From positions 68,804-132,803 of the forward strand of contig JAFAFC010000031.1 in NCBI GenBank assembly GCA_023423715.1: DNA of 64,000 bases, written 5' to 3'. Source of the DNA: Bacteroidota bacterium. Its GTDB lineage: Bacteria; Bacteroidota; Bacteroidia; Flavobacteriales; Weeksellaceae. How positions within the stretch are numbered: position 1 is the first letter of the stretch; each line of letters begins with the position of its first letter. Positions 1 through 8,584 of this stretch are shown piece after piece. The notes under the pieces are model-generated. The model saw nothing but the letters and a program-made list of their open reading frames with translations. It made no database searches and was not told where the DNA came from. Position numbers and translations under genes: made by a program.

Positions 1-1775
1 ATTTGTTCAATCCGATGATGCAAGAAAAAGGTTTGGATTTTAATATTAATATTGATTCCGATTTAAGTCAAACCATTGAAACCGACAGACTTCGTGTTGA
101 TCAGGTTTTGAGAAATTTAATGTCAAACGCCCTGAAATTCACATCTAAAGGCAGCATTAGTTTAAATATTAAGAAAGATCCGACTCAAAAAGGATTCGTT
201 ATTTTCTCTGTAAAAGACACGGGAATCGGGATTCCAGAAGACAAACAACGCATTATTTTCGAGGCGTTTCAACAAGCGGATGGCTCTACCAGACGTAAGT
301 TTGGCGGAACTGGACTTGGACTTTCCATCAGCCGTGAAATTGCAAAATTATTGGGCGGGGAACTTCAATTGACTTCAAAAGTGGATGAAGGTTCGGAGTT
401 TAGTTTGGTGATTCCGATGACTTCAAAACTGAAGGTGGAATATGTGAATAAAGAACAAGATTTAATTGAAACCATTCAAGAAGATGTTCAAGAAATCAAA
501 GAAATTATCGCGTTTGAAGACGACGAGTTGCCTGCACCAATCGAGATTTTGGGTATTCCAGAAGACGTTCCAGACGATCGAGATTCCATCACAAAAGAAG
601 ATAAAGTGATTTTGATTGTTGAAGATGACGTTAACTTCGCAAAAGCGTTAGTGAAATACGCGCATACTCAAAATTACAAAGCAATAGCGATGGTTCGTGG
701 CGATTACGCGCTTCCTGCTGCGTTGAAATACCGTCCATCAGCGATTTTATTGGATGTTCAACTTCCTGTAAAAGACGGTTGGCAAGTGATGGACGAATTG
801 AAAGGGAATCTTCAAACCAAGCATATTCCGGTGCACATGATGTCTTCACTTCACGTGAAAAAGGAAAGTTTGATGAAAGGCGCAATCGATTTCATCAACA
901 AACCGATGGCGTTGGAACAAATGGCGGATGTTTTCAAAAAAATTGAAGAAGCCTTAAGCAAAACCCTTCAAAAAGTGCTTATTGTAGAGGAAAATGCGAA
1001 ACATGCAACGGCGCTTTCGTACTTTTTGAGCAACTTTAATATTTCGGCTTCTGTGGAAGAAAAAGCGGAAGATTGTGTATCAGCTTTCATCAATCAGAAC
1101 GTGGATTGTGTAATTTTAAATGTTGAAAATTCACGTGGTGAAGAATATTCAATTATTGAAACGATAAAAAGCCACGAAGGTTTAGAAAATCTACCGATTA
1201 TTATCTTTATTGATCGTAGTTTGTCGAAATCTGAGGAATTAAAAATCAAGCAATACGCCGATTCTATCGTTGTGAAAACGGCGCATTCTTACCAAAGAAT
1301 TTTGGATGAAGTTGGTTTGTTTTTACATTTAGTGGAAGAAAAAAACAGCACCGAAGAAAATAGAAAAAACTCGACGCTTGGCTCATTGACAGAAGTTTTG
1401 AGTGGTAAAAAAATCTTAATTACTGATGATGATGTTCGCAACATTTTCTCGCTAACTAAGGTTTTAGAAAAATATAAAGTGGAAGTTGTTTTGGCGATGG
1501 ACGGCAAGCAAGCCTTAGAACAAATGGCTGCAAATCCTGATATCGACGTGGTTTTAATGGATATGATGATGCCCGAAATGGACGGCTACGAAACCATCCG
1601 CGAAATCCGAAAACAACCAAAATACATGCGACTTCCGGTTATTGCGATCACGGCAAAATCCATGATTGGCGAACGTGAAAAATGTATTGAAGCCGGTGCT
1701 TCCGACTATATTTCGAAGCCGGTGGATACCGACCAATTGTTATCGTTACTCCGCGTTTGGATGTACGAAAGTTAA
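1..1775 (+). CDS. Hybrid sensor histidine kinase, C-terminal part (5' end outside window)
   Basis: This is the C-terminal part of a hybrid kinase; the frame is open at base 1, so sensor and dimerisation domains lie upstream. Of the 590 visible residues, about 1-140 form the HATPase domain, with the N box (NLMSNALKF), G1 box (DTGIGI), F box and G2 box (GGTGLGLSI). Three receiver domains follow. REC1 (about 201-315) has D251 as phospho-acceptor and K300. REC2 (about 323-443) has Asn373 at the acceptor position, so it looks like a pseudo-receiver. REC3 (about 469-588) has D520 and K572. It should autophosphorylate and relay to its own REC domains or to the regulator starting 15 bases downstream, whose sequence resembles REC3. 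The CheR and CheB genes that follow suggest a chemosensory-type module, but no receptor or CheW is in view. Domain calls are firm; signal and output are unknown. Confidence 0.93.
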   Translation, partial: LFNPMMQEKGLDFNINIDSDLSQTIETDRLRVDQVLRNLMSNALKFTSKGSISLNIKKDPTQKGFVIFSVKDTGIGIPEDKQRIIFEAFQQADGSTRRKFGGTGLGLSISREIAKLLGGELQLTSKVDEGSEFSLVIPMTSKLKVEYVNKEQDLIETIQEDVQEIKEIIAFEDDELPAPIEILGIPEDVPDDRDSITKEDKVILIVEDDVNFAKALVKYAHTQNYKAIAMVRGDYALPAALKYRPSAILLDVQLPVKDGWQVMDELKGNLQTKHIPVHMMSSLHVKKESLMKGAIDFINKPMALEQMADVFKKIEEALSKTLQKVLIVEENAKHATALSYFLSNFNISASVEEKAEDCVSAFINQNVDCVILNVENSRGEEYSIIETIKSHEGLENLPIIIFIDRSLSKSEELKIKQYADSIVVKTAHSYQRILDEVGLFLHLVEEKNSTEENRKNSTLGSLTEVLSGKKILITDDDVRNIFSLTKVLEKYKVEVVLAMDGKQALEQMAANPDIDVVLMDMMMPEMDGYETIREIRKQPKYMRLPVIAITAKSMIGEREKCIEAGASDYISKPVDTDQLLSLLRVWMYES

Positions 1776-1790
1776 TTTGCTTTTAGAATT

Positions 1791-2156
1791 ATGAATAAGA
1801 AAGTGCTCATCGTGGACGACGATCCACGCAACATATTTGCCCTAAAACTCACGTTAAAATCGAGAGGTTTTCAATTGGAAAGTTCGACTTCGGCGCAAGA
1901 AGCCATCCAAATGTTGAAGTCTCAAAACGATTTTGATGTCGTGTTGATGGACATGATGATGCCCGAAATGGACGGTTATGAAGCCACGAAAATCATCAGA
2001 AAATCGGAGGATATTAAGCAAATTCCGATTATCGCGGTAACGGCGCAAGCGATGCCCGAAGACAAGCAAAAATGTTTGGATGCAGGAGCGCAAGATTACG
2101 TCTCGAAGCCGATAAATGTTGATGTTTTGATGAACGCCATGGAAAAATTATTTTGA
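1791..2156 (+). CDS. Single-domain response regulator (CheY-like)
   Basis: This 121-residue stand-alone receiver domain has no output domain. D10/D11 form the acidic pocket, D54 in VLMDMMMPEMDG is the phospho-acceptor and the conserved Lys lies in YVSKP near the C-terminus. The sequence around D54 closely matches REC3 of the upstream hybrid kinase, which suggests duplication and a shared phosphodonor. It starts 15 bases after the kinase stop, and its TGA shares one base with the ATG of cheR, so the three genes are probably translated as one operon. It probably works by protein-protein contact or as a phosphate sink. Confidence 0.92.
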   Translation: MNKKVLIVDDDPRNIFALKLTLKSRGFQLESSTSAQEAIQMLKSQNDFDVVLMDMMMPEMDGYEATKIIRKSEDIKQIPIIAVTAQAMPEDKQKCLDAGAQDYVSKPINVDVLMNAMEKLF

Positions 2157-2986
2157 TGTTAGAACCGAGTATTGTAAAAGATGAAGAGGTTGAATATCTG
2201 ATTAAAGATGTCCACGAATTGTATGGTTACGACTTTTCGCAGTACAGTCGTGCCTCGTTCAAACGTCGCATTAATCGCATTTGTTTGATCGATCGCTTTA
2301 CGAGTTACGCCGAGTTGCGCTACACGGTGATGAACGATCCCGAATATTTGAAGCGTTTTGTGGAAGAAATTACCGTAAATGTCACCGAAATGTTTCGTGA
2401 TCCCAGTTTTTTCAAGGCTTTGCGCGAAGATATTTTGCCTCAATTGGGAACTTATCCGCTGATTCGGATTTGGGTTGCAGGTTGCTCAACGGGCGAAGAA
2501 GCATATTCCATCGCTATTTTGTTGAAGGAAGCAGGTTTGTATCATAAATGTTTGATTTACGGAACCGACATCAATCCATCGGTTTTGGAGAAAGCCAGAG
2601 CAGGCGTTTTCCCCATTCAGCAAATGAAATTATACACCGAAAATTACATTCTTTCGGGCGGAAAAAAAGAATTTTCAGATTATTATACTGCGAATTACGA
2701 CAATGTAAAATTTGATTCAAGTTTAAAAGAAAAACTGATTTTATCGACACATAATTTGGTTTCAGATTCGTCTTTTAATAGCTTTCAGTTGATTATTTGT
2801 CGCAATGTTTTGATCTATTTTGATAAGACTTTGCAAGAGCGCGTTTTCAAATTATTTGATGAAAGTTTGGAGAATTTGGGCTATTTGGCGTTGGGTTCCA
2901 AAGAAACGTTAAGGTTTTCTAATTTGGATAAGAACTACAACCAAGTGGATGATCAAAAGATCTGGAAAAAAGTGGAACATCATTAG
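2156..2986 (+). CDS. cheR: CheR-type protein-glutamate O-methyltransferase
   Basis: This SAM-dependent methyltransferase of the CheR family has 276 residues when started at the ATG overlapping the previous stop by one base. An N-terminal helical CheR_N region (about 1-70) precedes the catalytic domain. Family motifs visible are NVTEMFRDP, the SAM-binding loop IWVAGCSTGEEAYSIA, GTDIN, and FQLIICRNVLIYFD. Classical CheR proteins methylate glutamates on chemoreceptors. No receptor is seen here, so the substrate could be encoded elsewhere or be part of the upstream kinase. The pairing with cheB 150 bases downstream gives both halves of a methylation-demethylation cycle. Family assignment is firm; substrate is unknown. 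Confidence 0.93.
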   Translation: MLEPSIVKDEEVEYLIKDVHELYGYDFSQYSRASFKRRINRICLIDRFTSYAELRYTVMNDPEYLKRFVEEITVNVTEMFRDPSFFKALREDILPQLGTYPLIRIWVAGCSTGEEAYSIAILLKEAGLYHKCLIYGTDINPSVLEKARAGVFPIQQMKLYTENYILSGGKKEFSDYYTANYDNVKFDSSLKEKLILSTHNLVSDSSFNSFQLIICRNVLIYFDKTLQERVFKLFDESLENLGYLALGSKETLRFSNLDKNYNQVDDQKIWKKVEHH

Positions 2987-3137
2987 TTTTTTGAAACATT
3001 AAGAAATTAAGGTTCAACTTAACAATCTCAATTAAAACAGTTTACTGTTTTCTTAATTTTGAAAGTGAATTTTACTTAAAGCCTTAATGTTTGAATCAAG
3101 AATAAACTCCGTTTATTAAATTAAGAATTATAAAAAA

Positions 3138-3710
3138 ATGAACAACAAAAAGACGGAAATCGTAGTTATAGGTGGCTCTGCAGGAAGTTTGCAGGTCATT
3201 CTCGACATGATTAAATCTTTGGATTCTGATCTTGGATTTCCGATTATCATTGTTGTTCACCGAAAAGCGCAAGCAACCAACGTTTTGCCGTATTTGTTAC
3301 AGCAATTTTTAGAAATGGAAGTTCTCGAAATTGAAGACAAAACCGAAATAGAAATCAATAAAATGTACGTTGTACCAGGCGATTATCACATGCTTTTCGA
3401 ATCTAAAAATAGAGTATCTTTGGATGCCTCAGAAAAGGTGAATTATTCGCGTCCGTCGATTGATGTAACTTTTAAATCGGTTGCTGAACTGTTTGGGAAA
3501 AATGCAGTTGCGATTTTACTTTCTGGCGCCAATGCCGATGGTGTGGAAGGTTTAGAATATGTTAAGCGAAATGGTGGTGAAGTTTGGATTCAGAATCCAG
3601 AAACTGCAGAAGTGGATTATATGCCGAAACATGCAATGGCGCAAGTGGATTACGATTGTGTTTTTGATCCGAAAGACTTGGCTGGGAAAATTAATAAGTT
3701 GAAGAATTAA
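3138..3710 (+). CDS. cheB: CheB-type methylesterase, catalytic domain only
   Basis: This 190-residue protein corresponds to the catalytic domain of CheB. The Ser-His-Asp triad can be placed at S14 (IGGSAGS), H41 (IIVVHRK) and D134 (GANADGVEG). Canonical CheB carries an N-terminal receiver domain that inhibits the esterase until phosphorylated; that domain is absent here, and the start codon lies only a few residues before the first beta strand of the esterase fold. Activity must therefore be controlled otherwise, perhaps through one of the free receiver proteins encoded on either side. It would hydrolyse methyl esters on the substrate of the upstream CheR. About 150 bases separate it from cheR, so it may have its own promoter. 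Confidence 0.92.
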   Translation: MNNKKTEIVVIGGSAGSLQVILDMIKSLDSDLGFPIIIVVHRKAQATNVLPYLLQQFLEMEVLEIEDKTEIEINKMYVVPGDYHMLFESKNRVSLDASEKVNYSRPSIDVTFKSVAELFGKNAVAILLSGANADGVEGLEYVKRNGGEVWIQNPETAEVDYMPKHAMAQVDYDCVFDPKDLAGKINKLKN

Positions 3711-3720
3711 AAATAACGAG

Positions 3721-3831
3721 CGTCATTTCGAGTGTTTTTCGGAGCGAAACGAAGAAAAATGTATTGAGAAATTAGATGTAAAAAATAAATTCTCGATACA
3801 AATTCTATTCAGAATTTTACTCGAATTGACG
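3721..3831. repeat. Intergenic palindromic element with nested hairpins
   Basis: The outer arms CGTCATTTCGAGT (3721-3733) and ACTCGAATTGACG (3819-3831) are complementary at 12 of 13 positions. Inside lies a second pair, GTATTGAGAA (3761-3770) and TTCTCGATAC (3790-3799), matching at 9 of 10. Between outer and inner arms, each side folds on its own: TTTTTC/GAAAAA (3735-3740 with 3754-3759) on the left and AAATTCT/AGAATTT (about 3800-3816) on the right. The whole could form a cloverleaf or cruciform. From memory, related TCATTTCGAG-type intergenic repeats are common in Flavobacteriia; I see only this copy in the window. It separates cheB from the next regulator. Confidence 0.75.
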
Positions 3832-3868
3832 GATTGTAAAACAAAAAATATTTTTGAAATTTAAGAAA

Positions 3869-4231
3869 ATGAGTAAGAAAAGAATACTAATTTTTGACGA
3901 TGATGCCATTATTTTGGAGGTGGTGAGTATCATTTTTGAAGATGCTGGTTACGAGGTGAAAATCTCCGAAACCTCACATGATATCATCGAAAAAGTAGCG
4001 GAATTTCAACCTAACGTCATTCTTATGGATAACTGGATTCCGAATATCGGTGGTGTAGAAGCAACCAAACTTTTGAAATCTCATGACGAATTTAAATCAA
4101 TTCCCGTTATTTACGTAACCGCCAACAACGATATTTCTGCTCTAGCGAAAGAAGCGCAAGCGGATGATTATGTTGCAAAACCATTTGATTTAATCGTTCT
4201 TGAAGAAAAAGTAGCAGAATACCTTCCGTAA
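3869..4231 (+). CDS. Single-domain response regulator (CheY-like)
   Basis: This receiver-only protein has 120 residues from the ATG at 3869; an in-frame TTG five codons upstream is possible, but ATG places the start right before the first beta strand (KKRILIFDDD). D10-D12 form the acidic pocket, D54 in VILMDNWIP is the phospho-acceptor, and the conserved Lys is in YVAKPFD. It differs clearly from the regulator at 1791, so it is not a recent copy. It lies downstream of the palindromic element and ends shortly before a good intrinsic terminator, closing the signalling cluster. It may be read from its own promoter. Confidence 0.9.
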   Translation: MSKKRILIFDDDAIILEVVSIIFEDAGYEVKISETSHDIIEKVAEFQPNVILMDNWIPNIGGVEATKLLKSHDEFKSIPVIYVTANNDISALAKEAQADDYVAKPFDLIVLEEKVAEYLP

Positions 4232-4252
4232 AATAAATTAACCTATTTATAG

Positions 4253-4292
4253 AAAAGCTTAAAAAATTAACACTGTTTTTTAAGCTTTTTTT
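4253..4292 (+). terminator. Intrinsic terminator of the signalling cluster
   Basis: A stem of AAAAGCTTAAAAAA against TTTTTTAAGCTTTT with a loop of about nine bases runs into a T-rich tract. It lies 20 bases after the response-regulator stop and before the GH31 promoter. Confidence 0.75.
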
Positions 4293-4307
4293 TATTTATA
4301 AATATGT

Positions 4308-4337
4308 TTGGTAAAAGATAATTTATCTATATTTTTG
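4308..4337 (+). promoter_or_regulatory. Bacteroidota-type promoter for the GH31 gene
   Basis: TTG at 4308-4310 is followed by a 19-base spacer and TATTTTTG at 4330-4337, a match to the Bacteroidota -33/-7 consensus (TTG, TAnnTTTG). Transcription would start near 4344, about 30 bases before the ATG at 4375. Confidence 0.65.
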
Positions 4338-4374
4338 AAAAAAAACTATTATATTATTTTTAAAATTAATACAA

Positions 4375-5973
4375 ATGAGATTGTTGTTGTCTATTTTTCT
4401 GATTTTGCTTTGTACCAATTCAATTTTTGCTCAAAACGAGCATACCACAGAGGTTAAATTTTTAGAAAACGAACAATGGTGGGGTGGCGCGGTTGCCTTG
4501 GGCTCTCAGATGCCTTATGTAAAGCCTTTGAAGGAGTTTAATCTAGCGACTCAGAACTATAATAATCAGGTGGTGCCTTTATTTTTGTCGAATAAAGGAC
4601 GTTTTATTTGGAGCGAAAAGCCTTTCAAATTTGAAGTTCAAGATAAAGCGATACAAATTAAATCCGATTTCGAAGATATCAAAATTCAACAAGCAGGTTC
4701 TACGTTAAAATCTGCTTATTTGGAAGCCAGTAAAAAATATTTTCCAGCAACGGGAACGCTTCCAGATCCTTTATTTTTCTCGATGCCACAATACAATACA
4801 TGGATTGAGTTGATATACAACCAAAATCAACATGATATATTAAAATATGCCCAAGGAATTGTGGATAATAACTTTCCGAAAGGTGTTCTGATGATTGATG
4901 ATAACTGGCAGAAATACTACGGTAATTTTGAGTTTAAAGCTGAAAAGTTTCCTGATCCAAAGCAAATGGTTGAAAAACTCCATTCAATGGGATTTAAAGT
5001 GATGTTATGGGTTTGCCCTTTTGTGAGTTCGGATAGTCCAGAGTATAGAATGTTGGAAGAAAAAGGATATTTAATTAAAGAAAAAGGAAAAAAATCGCCT
5101 GCAATTATTTCGTGGTGGAATGGAAAAAGTGCGTGTTTTGACTTAACCAATCCTGAAGCAAAAGCCTATTTCGTGGCTCAATTAAAAAAGATGCAAACGG
5201 AATACGGGATTGATGGATTCAAATTTGATGCGGGAGACAATCAATTTTACAATCCGAAATACATAGATAGCTATAAGAAAGATGCGATTTCTGTAGATCA
5301 CACCAAAGCTTGGAGCGAAATTGGTTTGGAGTTTCCATTTAATGAATATCGTGCGGGATGGCAAATGGGTGGACAGCCGTTGGTACAGAGACTTGGCGAC
5401 AAAGCTTATTCTTGGAAAGCCGTTCAAATGTTGATTCCCGATATGATCGCAGCTGGACTTTTAGGTTATGCCTACACTTGTCCAGATATGATTGGTGGTG
5501 GTTCTTTCGCAGCATTTTTAAATCTAAAAGAAGGGGATTTTGATCAAAAATTAATCATTCGATCTGCGCAAGTTCATGCGTTGATGCCGATGATGCAATT
5601 TTCTGTTGCGCCTTGGAGAATTTTAAGCGCTCAGAATGTTGAGATTGCAAAGAATGCTGCAAGATTACACGAAAAATTCGGGCCATATATTTTGAAATAT
5701 GCCGAATCTTCATCTAAAAATGGCGAGCCAATTGTTCGTCACATGGATTATGTTTTCCCAAATCAAGGCTTTGATTTAACGAAAGATCAATTTATGTTGG
5801 GTGACAAATATATGGTTGCGCCAATTGTGACAACGGAAGATAAGCGAACGGTGAAACTTCCGAAAGGAAAGTGGAAAGATGATTTAGGAAATGTAATTCA
5901 AGGTGGGAAAACCATCGAAATTGATGTTGCGCTAAGTCGATTACCGTATTACGAAAGATTAGGAAAATACTAG
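4375..5973 (+). CDS. Secreted glycoside hydrolase family 31 enzyme
   Basis: This 532-residue protein begins with a signal peptide ending near FAQ (residue 20) and contains a GH31 TIM barrel. The segment GIDGFKFDAGD holds the likely nucleophile, D285. GDKAYSW, about 60 residues further on, is the likely acid/base region. GVLMIDDNWQ and VMLWVCPFVS are typical barrel strands. GH31 enzymes are retaining alpha-glycosidases acting on alpha-glucosides, alpha-xylosides or alpha-galactosides; specificity cannot be read from the sequence. The protein is short for the family, with a reduced N-terminal beta domain and a short C-terminal beta region. It is a single-gene unit with its own promoter and terminator, probably periplasmic or surface-exposed. 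Confidence 0.88.
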   Translation: MRLLLSIFLILLCTNSIFAQNEHTTEVKFLENEQWWGGAVALGSQMPYVKPLKEFNLATQNYNNQVVPLFLSNKGRFIWSEKPFKFEVQDKAIQIKSDFEDIKIQQAGSTLKSAYLEASKKYFPATGTLPDPLFFSMPQYNTWIELIYNQNQHDILKYAQGIVDNNFPKGVLMIDDNWQKYYGNFEFKAEKFPDPKQMVEKLHSMGFKVMLWVCPFVSSDSPEYRMLEEKGYLIKEKGKKSPAIISWWNGKSACFDLTNPEAKAYFVAQLKKMQTEYGIDGFKFDAGDNQFYNPKYIDSYKKDAISVDHTKAWSEIGLEFPFNEYRAGWQMGGQPLVQRLGDKAYSWKAVQMLIPDMIAAGLLGYAYTCPDMIGGGSFAAFLNLKEGDFDQKLIIRSAQVHALMPMMQFSVAPWRILSAQNVEIAKNAARLHEKFGPYILKYAESSSKNGEPIVRHMDYVFPNQGFDLTKDQFMLGDKYMVAPIVTTEDKRTVKLPKGKWKDDLGNVIQGGKTIEIDVALSRLPYYERLGKY

Positions 5974-5994
5974 ATTTTTTTATTTAAATTATAG

Positions 5995-6029
5995 AAAACC
6001 TTGCGATTATTTTGATTGCAAGGTTTTTT
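5995..6029 (+). terminator. Intrinsic terminator after the GH31 gene
   Basis: AAAACCTTGC (5995-6004) pairs with GCAAGGTTTT (6018-6027), followed by more T residues. It is 21 bases past the GH31 stop. Confidence 0.78.
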
Positions 6030-6216
6030 CATTTTGGTTAAAATTGATTTATATTTGCTGCATAAAACACAACACATGATTTTCTATTTTCGTCTGCAAA
6101 GCATATCGCTAGACATTCATCATCAGCATTTTGGTTAAAGATTTCAAGGTTTTGATTTTCAAAATCGAGTGATTATTTCTTTACAATTCAACCCTTTTTT
6201 CACAACGATTATTTTT

Positions 6217-7809
6217 ATGTTGCACGAGCTTTTACCATTTGGTTTAATCATGGTTTTCATCATTGTGCTGCTCAATATTTGGGCGACAAAACTCAAAATT
6301 GCTTATCCCATTTTGCTGGTTTTGGCAGGCTTGGGTATTAGTTTTATTCCAGGTTTACCCGTGATTCGTATCGATCCCGATATGATATTTTTTATCTTTT
6401 TACCACCACTTTTGTATGAAGCCTCATGGACCGTTTCTTTTAAAGAAATGAAAAAATGGTGGCGTATTATTGGAAGTTTTGCCTTTCTCGTGGTGTTTTT
6501 TACTGCTTTTTTGGTAGCTATTACAGCCAATCATTTCATTCCAGGATTTAGTATTGCATTGGGTTTTGTTTTGGGTGGAATTGTTTCGCCTCCCGATGCC
6601 GTGAGTACGGGTGCTATCACTAAGTTTGTGAAAATTCCGAAATCGACATCCGCGATTCTGGAAGGGGAAAGTTTGTTGAATGATGCGTCTTCATTAATTG
6701 TTTTCCGCTTTGCATTAGTTGCCGTGGGAACGGGACAATTTATCTGGCAAACAGCGATAACAGACTTTTTGTGGATGTTAGTTGGCGGCGTTGGAACCGG
6801 ATTGATTGTCGGTTTCATTTTCATGAGAATTCATAAAAAATGGTCTACAGATCGAGTTTCTGATACGGCGCTAACGTTAATTGCACCGTATTTTATGTAT
6901 TGGCTGGCAGAACAGGCGCATTGTTCAGGAGTTCTGGCGGTTGTAAGTGGCGGGTTGTTTCTCTCGTCTCAGCGATTAAGTTTTTTAAGTAGCAGCAGTA
7001 GGATAACTGGTTTCAGTGTGTGGCAAAGTTTTGTTTTTATTTTAAATGGAATCGTATTTCTCATCATTGGGCTAGAACTTCCCGAAATTGTTGATGGCAT
7101 TAAAGCGAACGGAATTCCGCTAGAAACGGCAATTTTTTATGGTGCGATTGTCACGCTTGTTTTGATTTTGGCAAGAATGGTGAGTTCGTATATTGCGATT
7201 TTTGCGACCATCATTTTTCGTCCTAAAGTGGCTCATAATATGCAACAACAGGGCAGAAGTTGGTTGGCGCCTTTAGCCATGGGTTGGACAGGCATGCGCG
7301 GCGTTGTTTCTTTAGCAGCGGCACTTTCAATTCCGTTGCAATTGAATGGAGAACCTTTTCCGCATCGTAATTTAATTCTATTTATCACTTTTGAAGCCAT
7401 TTTATTAACCTTGGTCGTACAAGGGTTGACTTTACCGTGGGTGATTTCAAAATTTAAGCCTTTTTCTGGATTAGCCAATTTGGAGCATGATGAACAAGAA
7501 ACGCGTCAGCATATTAAAAAAGGGTTGAAACAGCATGTTTACGATCATATTAAAAATAAATTTGAAAGTGAAGAACGTTGGCAAGGTCATGCTGGGATGG
7601 AGAAGGTTTTGAAACATTGGGAAAATCAAGCCAATACACAAGATATTCGATGGATTGATGATGACATTAAAGCTGTTCTTCTCGAGATGTTTGATTTGCA
7701 AAGGGATTATCTTCACGAATTGAATAAAGATCCGAAAATTGATGAAGAAATTATCCGTCAACAAGTTTATCAAATCGATTTGGAAGAGGAAAGAATTCGA
7801 TATGTTTAA
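6217..7809 (+). CDS. CPA1-family Na+/H+ antiporter (NhaP type)
   Basis: This integral membrane protein of 530 residues (from ATG 6217) has about 12 hydrophobic segments and a cytoplasmic C-terminal tail of about 110 residues. Diagnostic CPA1 motifs are GGIVSPPDAVST, which contains the ion-binding Asp, and LEGESLLNDASSLIVF. The GWTGMRGVVSLAAA segment is also typical. It should exchange Na+ or K+ for protons across the inner membrane and contribute to pH and salt homeostasis. A GTG at 6169 would add 16 residues (IISLQFNPF and so on), but the ATG gives the usual short N-terminus before the first membrane helix. The gene stands alone. A TATATTTG box at 6050-6057 could be part of its promoter, but no well-placed TTG is seen. 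Confidence 0.9.
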   Translation: MLHELLPFGLIMVFIIVLLNIWATKLKIAYPILLVLAGLGISFIPGLPVIRIDPDMIFFIFLPPLLYEASWTVSFKEMKKWWRIIGSFAFLVVFFTAFLVAITANHFIPGFSIALGFVLGGIVSPPDAVSTGAITKFVKIPKSTSAILEGESLLNDASSLIVFRFALVAVGTGQFIWQTAITDFLWMLVGGVGTGLIVGFIFMRIHKKWSTDRVSDTALTLIAPYFMYWLAEQAHCSGVLAVVSGGLFLSSQRLSFLSSSSRITGFSVWQSFVFILNGIVFLIIGLELPEIVDGIKANGIPLETAIFYGAIVTLVLILARMVSSYIAIFATIIFRPKVAHNMQQQGRSWLAPLAMGWTGMRGVVSLAAALSIPLQLNGEPFPHRNLILFITFEAILLTLVVQGLTLPWVISKFKPFSGLANLEHDEQETRQHIKKGLKQHVYDHIKNKFESEERWQGHAGMEKVLKHWENQANTQDIRWIDDDIKAVLLEMFDLQRDYLHELNKDPKIDEEIIRQQVYQIDLEEERIRYV

Positions 7810-7855
7810 GTAAAATTAATTCTGAATCGTCTTCTTAAAAAATAATGCACTATCA

Positions 7856-8500
7856 ATGAAAATAATAATCACTGGAACGACAGGAATGGTGGGCGAAGGC
7901 GTCCTTTTAGAATGTCTTCAAGATCCGAAAGTAACCGAAATACTAAGTATTTCAAGAAAATCAAATGGAATCACAAATCCAAAATTAAAGGAACTTTTAC
8001 TTCCAGATTTCACGAAAATTGAAGAATATAAAAATCAGCTTTCGGATTATGATGCTTGTTTTTTCTGCGCTGGAATTTCGTCAGTTGGGATGAAAGAAGA
8101 AAAGTATCGTCAAATAACCTACGACACAACCATGGCGGTTGCGAAAACACTTGTCGAAGTCAATCCGAATATGGTTTTCACCTATGTGAGTGGCGCCAGT
8201 ACGGATAGTACGGAAAAGGGAAGCGTGATGTGGGCTCGTGTGAAAGGAAAAACTGAAAATGATCTCATGAAATTTCCATTTCGTCGCGTAGTGAATTTCC
8301 GACCTGGAGCGATGTTGCCATTTCCTGGACAAACGAACGCAAAACAGTTATACAAAATAATCGCAAAAGCCTTCACTTTCTTCATGCCGAAAAAGATAAT
8401 CGCGTTAAGTGAATTAGGTCAAGCTATGATTCATTCTGTAGAACGCGATAATGTAAAATCGATTTTAGAGATTGTGGATATCAAAGAATTAGCGAAATAG
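7856..8500 (+). CDS. NAD(P)-binding Rossmann-fold protein (atypical SDR/epimerase-like)
   Basis: This 214-residue soluble protein has the dinucleotide-binding loop GTTGMVGEG at its N-terminus. YVSGAST and ARVKGKTENDLMK are consistent with short atypical SDR proteins of the HTATIP2/YbjT type; a YxxxK pair is not evident. At about 210 residues it is a minimal Rossmann protein. The substrate is unknown. It follows the antiporter by 46 bases and may be co-transcribed with it. A very strong hairpin follows. Confidence 0.8.
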   Translation: MKIIITGTTGMVGEGVLLECLQDPKVTEILSISRKSNGITNPKLKELLLPDFTKIEEYKNQLSDYDACFFCAGISSVGMKEEKYRQITYDTTMAVAKTLVEVNPNMVFTYVSGASTDSTEKGSVMWARVKGKTENDLMKFPFRRVVNFRPGAMLPFPGQTNAKQLYKIIAKAFTFFMPKKIIALSELGQAMIHSVERDNVKSILEIVDIKELAK

Positions 8501-8521
8501 GTTTAAAGAAAATAGTAAATT

Positions 8522-8558
8522 AAAAAGTTTCGGGCGCCGCAGGCGCCCGAAACTTTTT
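8522..8558. terminator. Perfect 17-bp GC-rich bidirectional terminator
   Basis: The arms 8522-8538 and 8542-8558 are perfect complements (A5 GTTT CGGGCGCC and its reverse) with a GCA loop. Each strand ends in T5, and the hairpin sits between convergent genes ending at 8500 and 8585, so it can stop both. The GC-rich stem stands out in this AT-rich DNA. Confidence 0.9.
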
Positions 8559-8584
8559 ATAATAAAACAAAAATATTTTTCATT

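Noticed and set aside
1..4231. A flagellar chemotaxis operon
   Set aside because: No MCP, CheA, CheW or motor gene is present; single CheR/CheB with hybrid kinase is not enough.
8522..8558. The GC-rich perfect hairpin as a REP or mobile element
   Set aside because: It sits between convergent genes with T5 on each strand and fits a bidirectional terminator fully.
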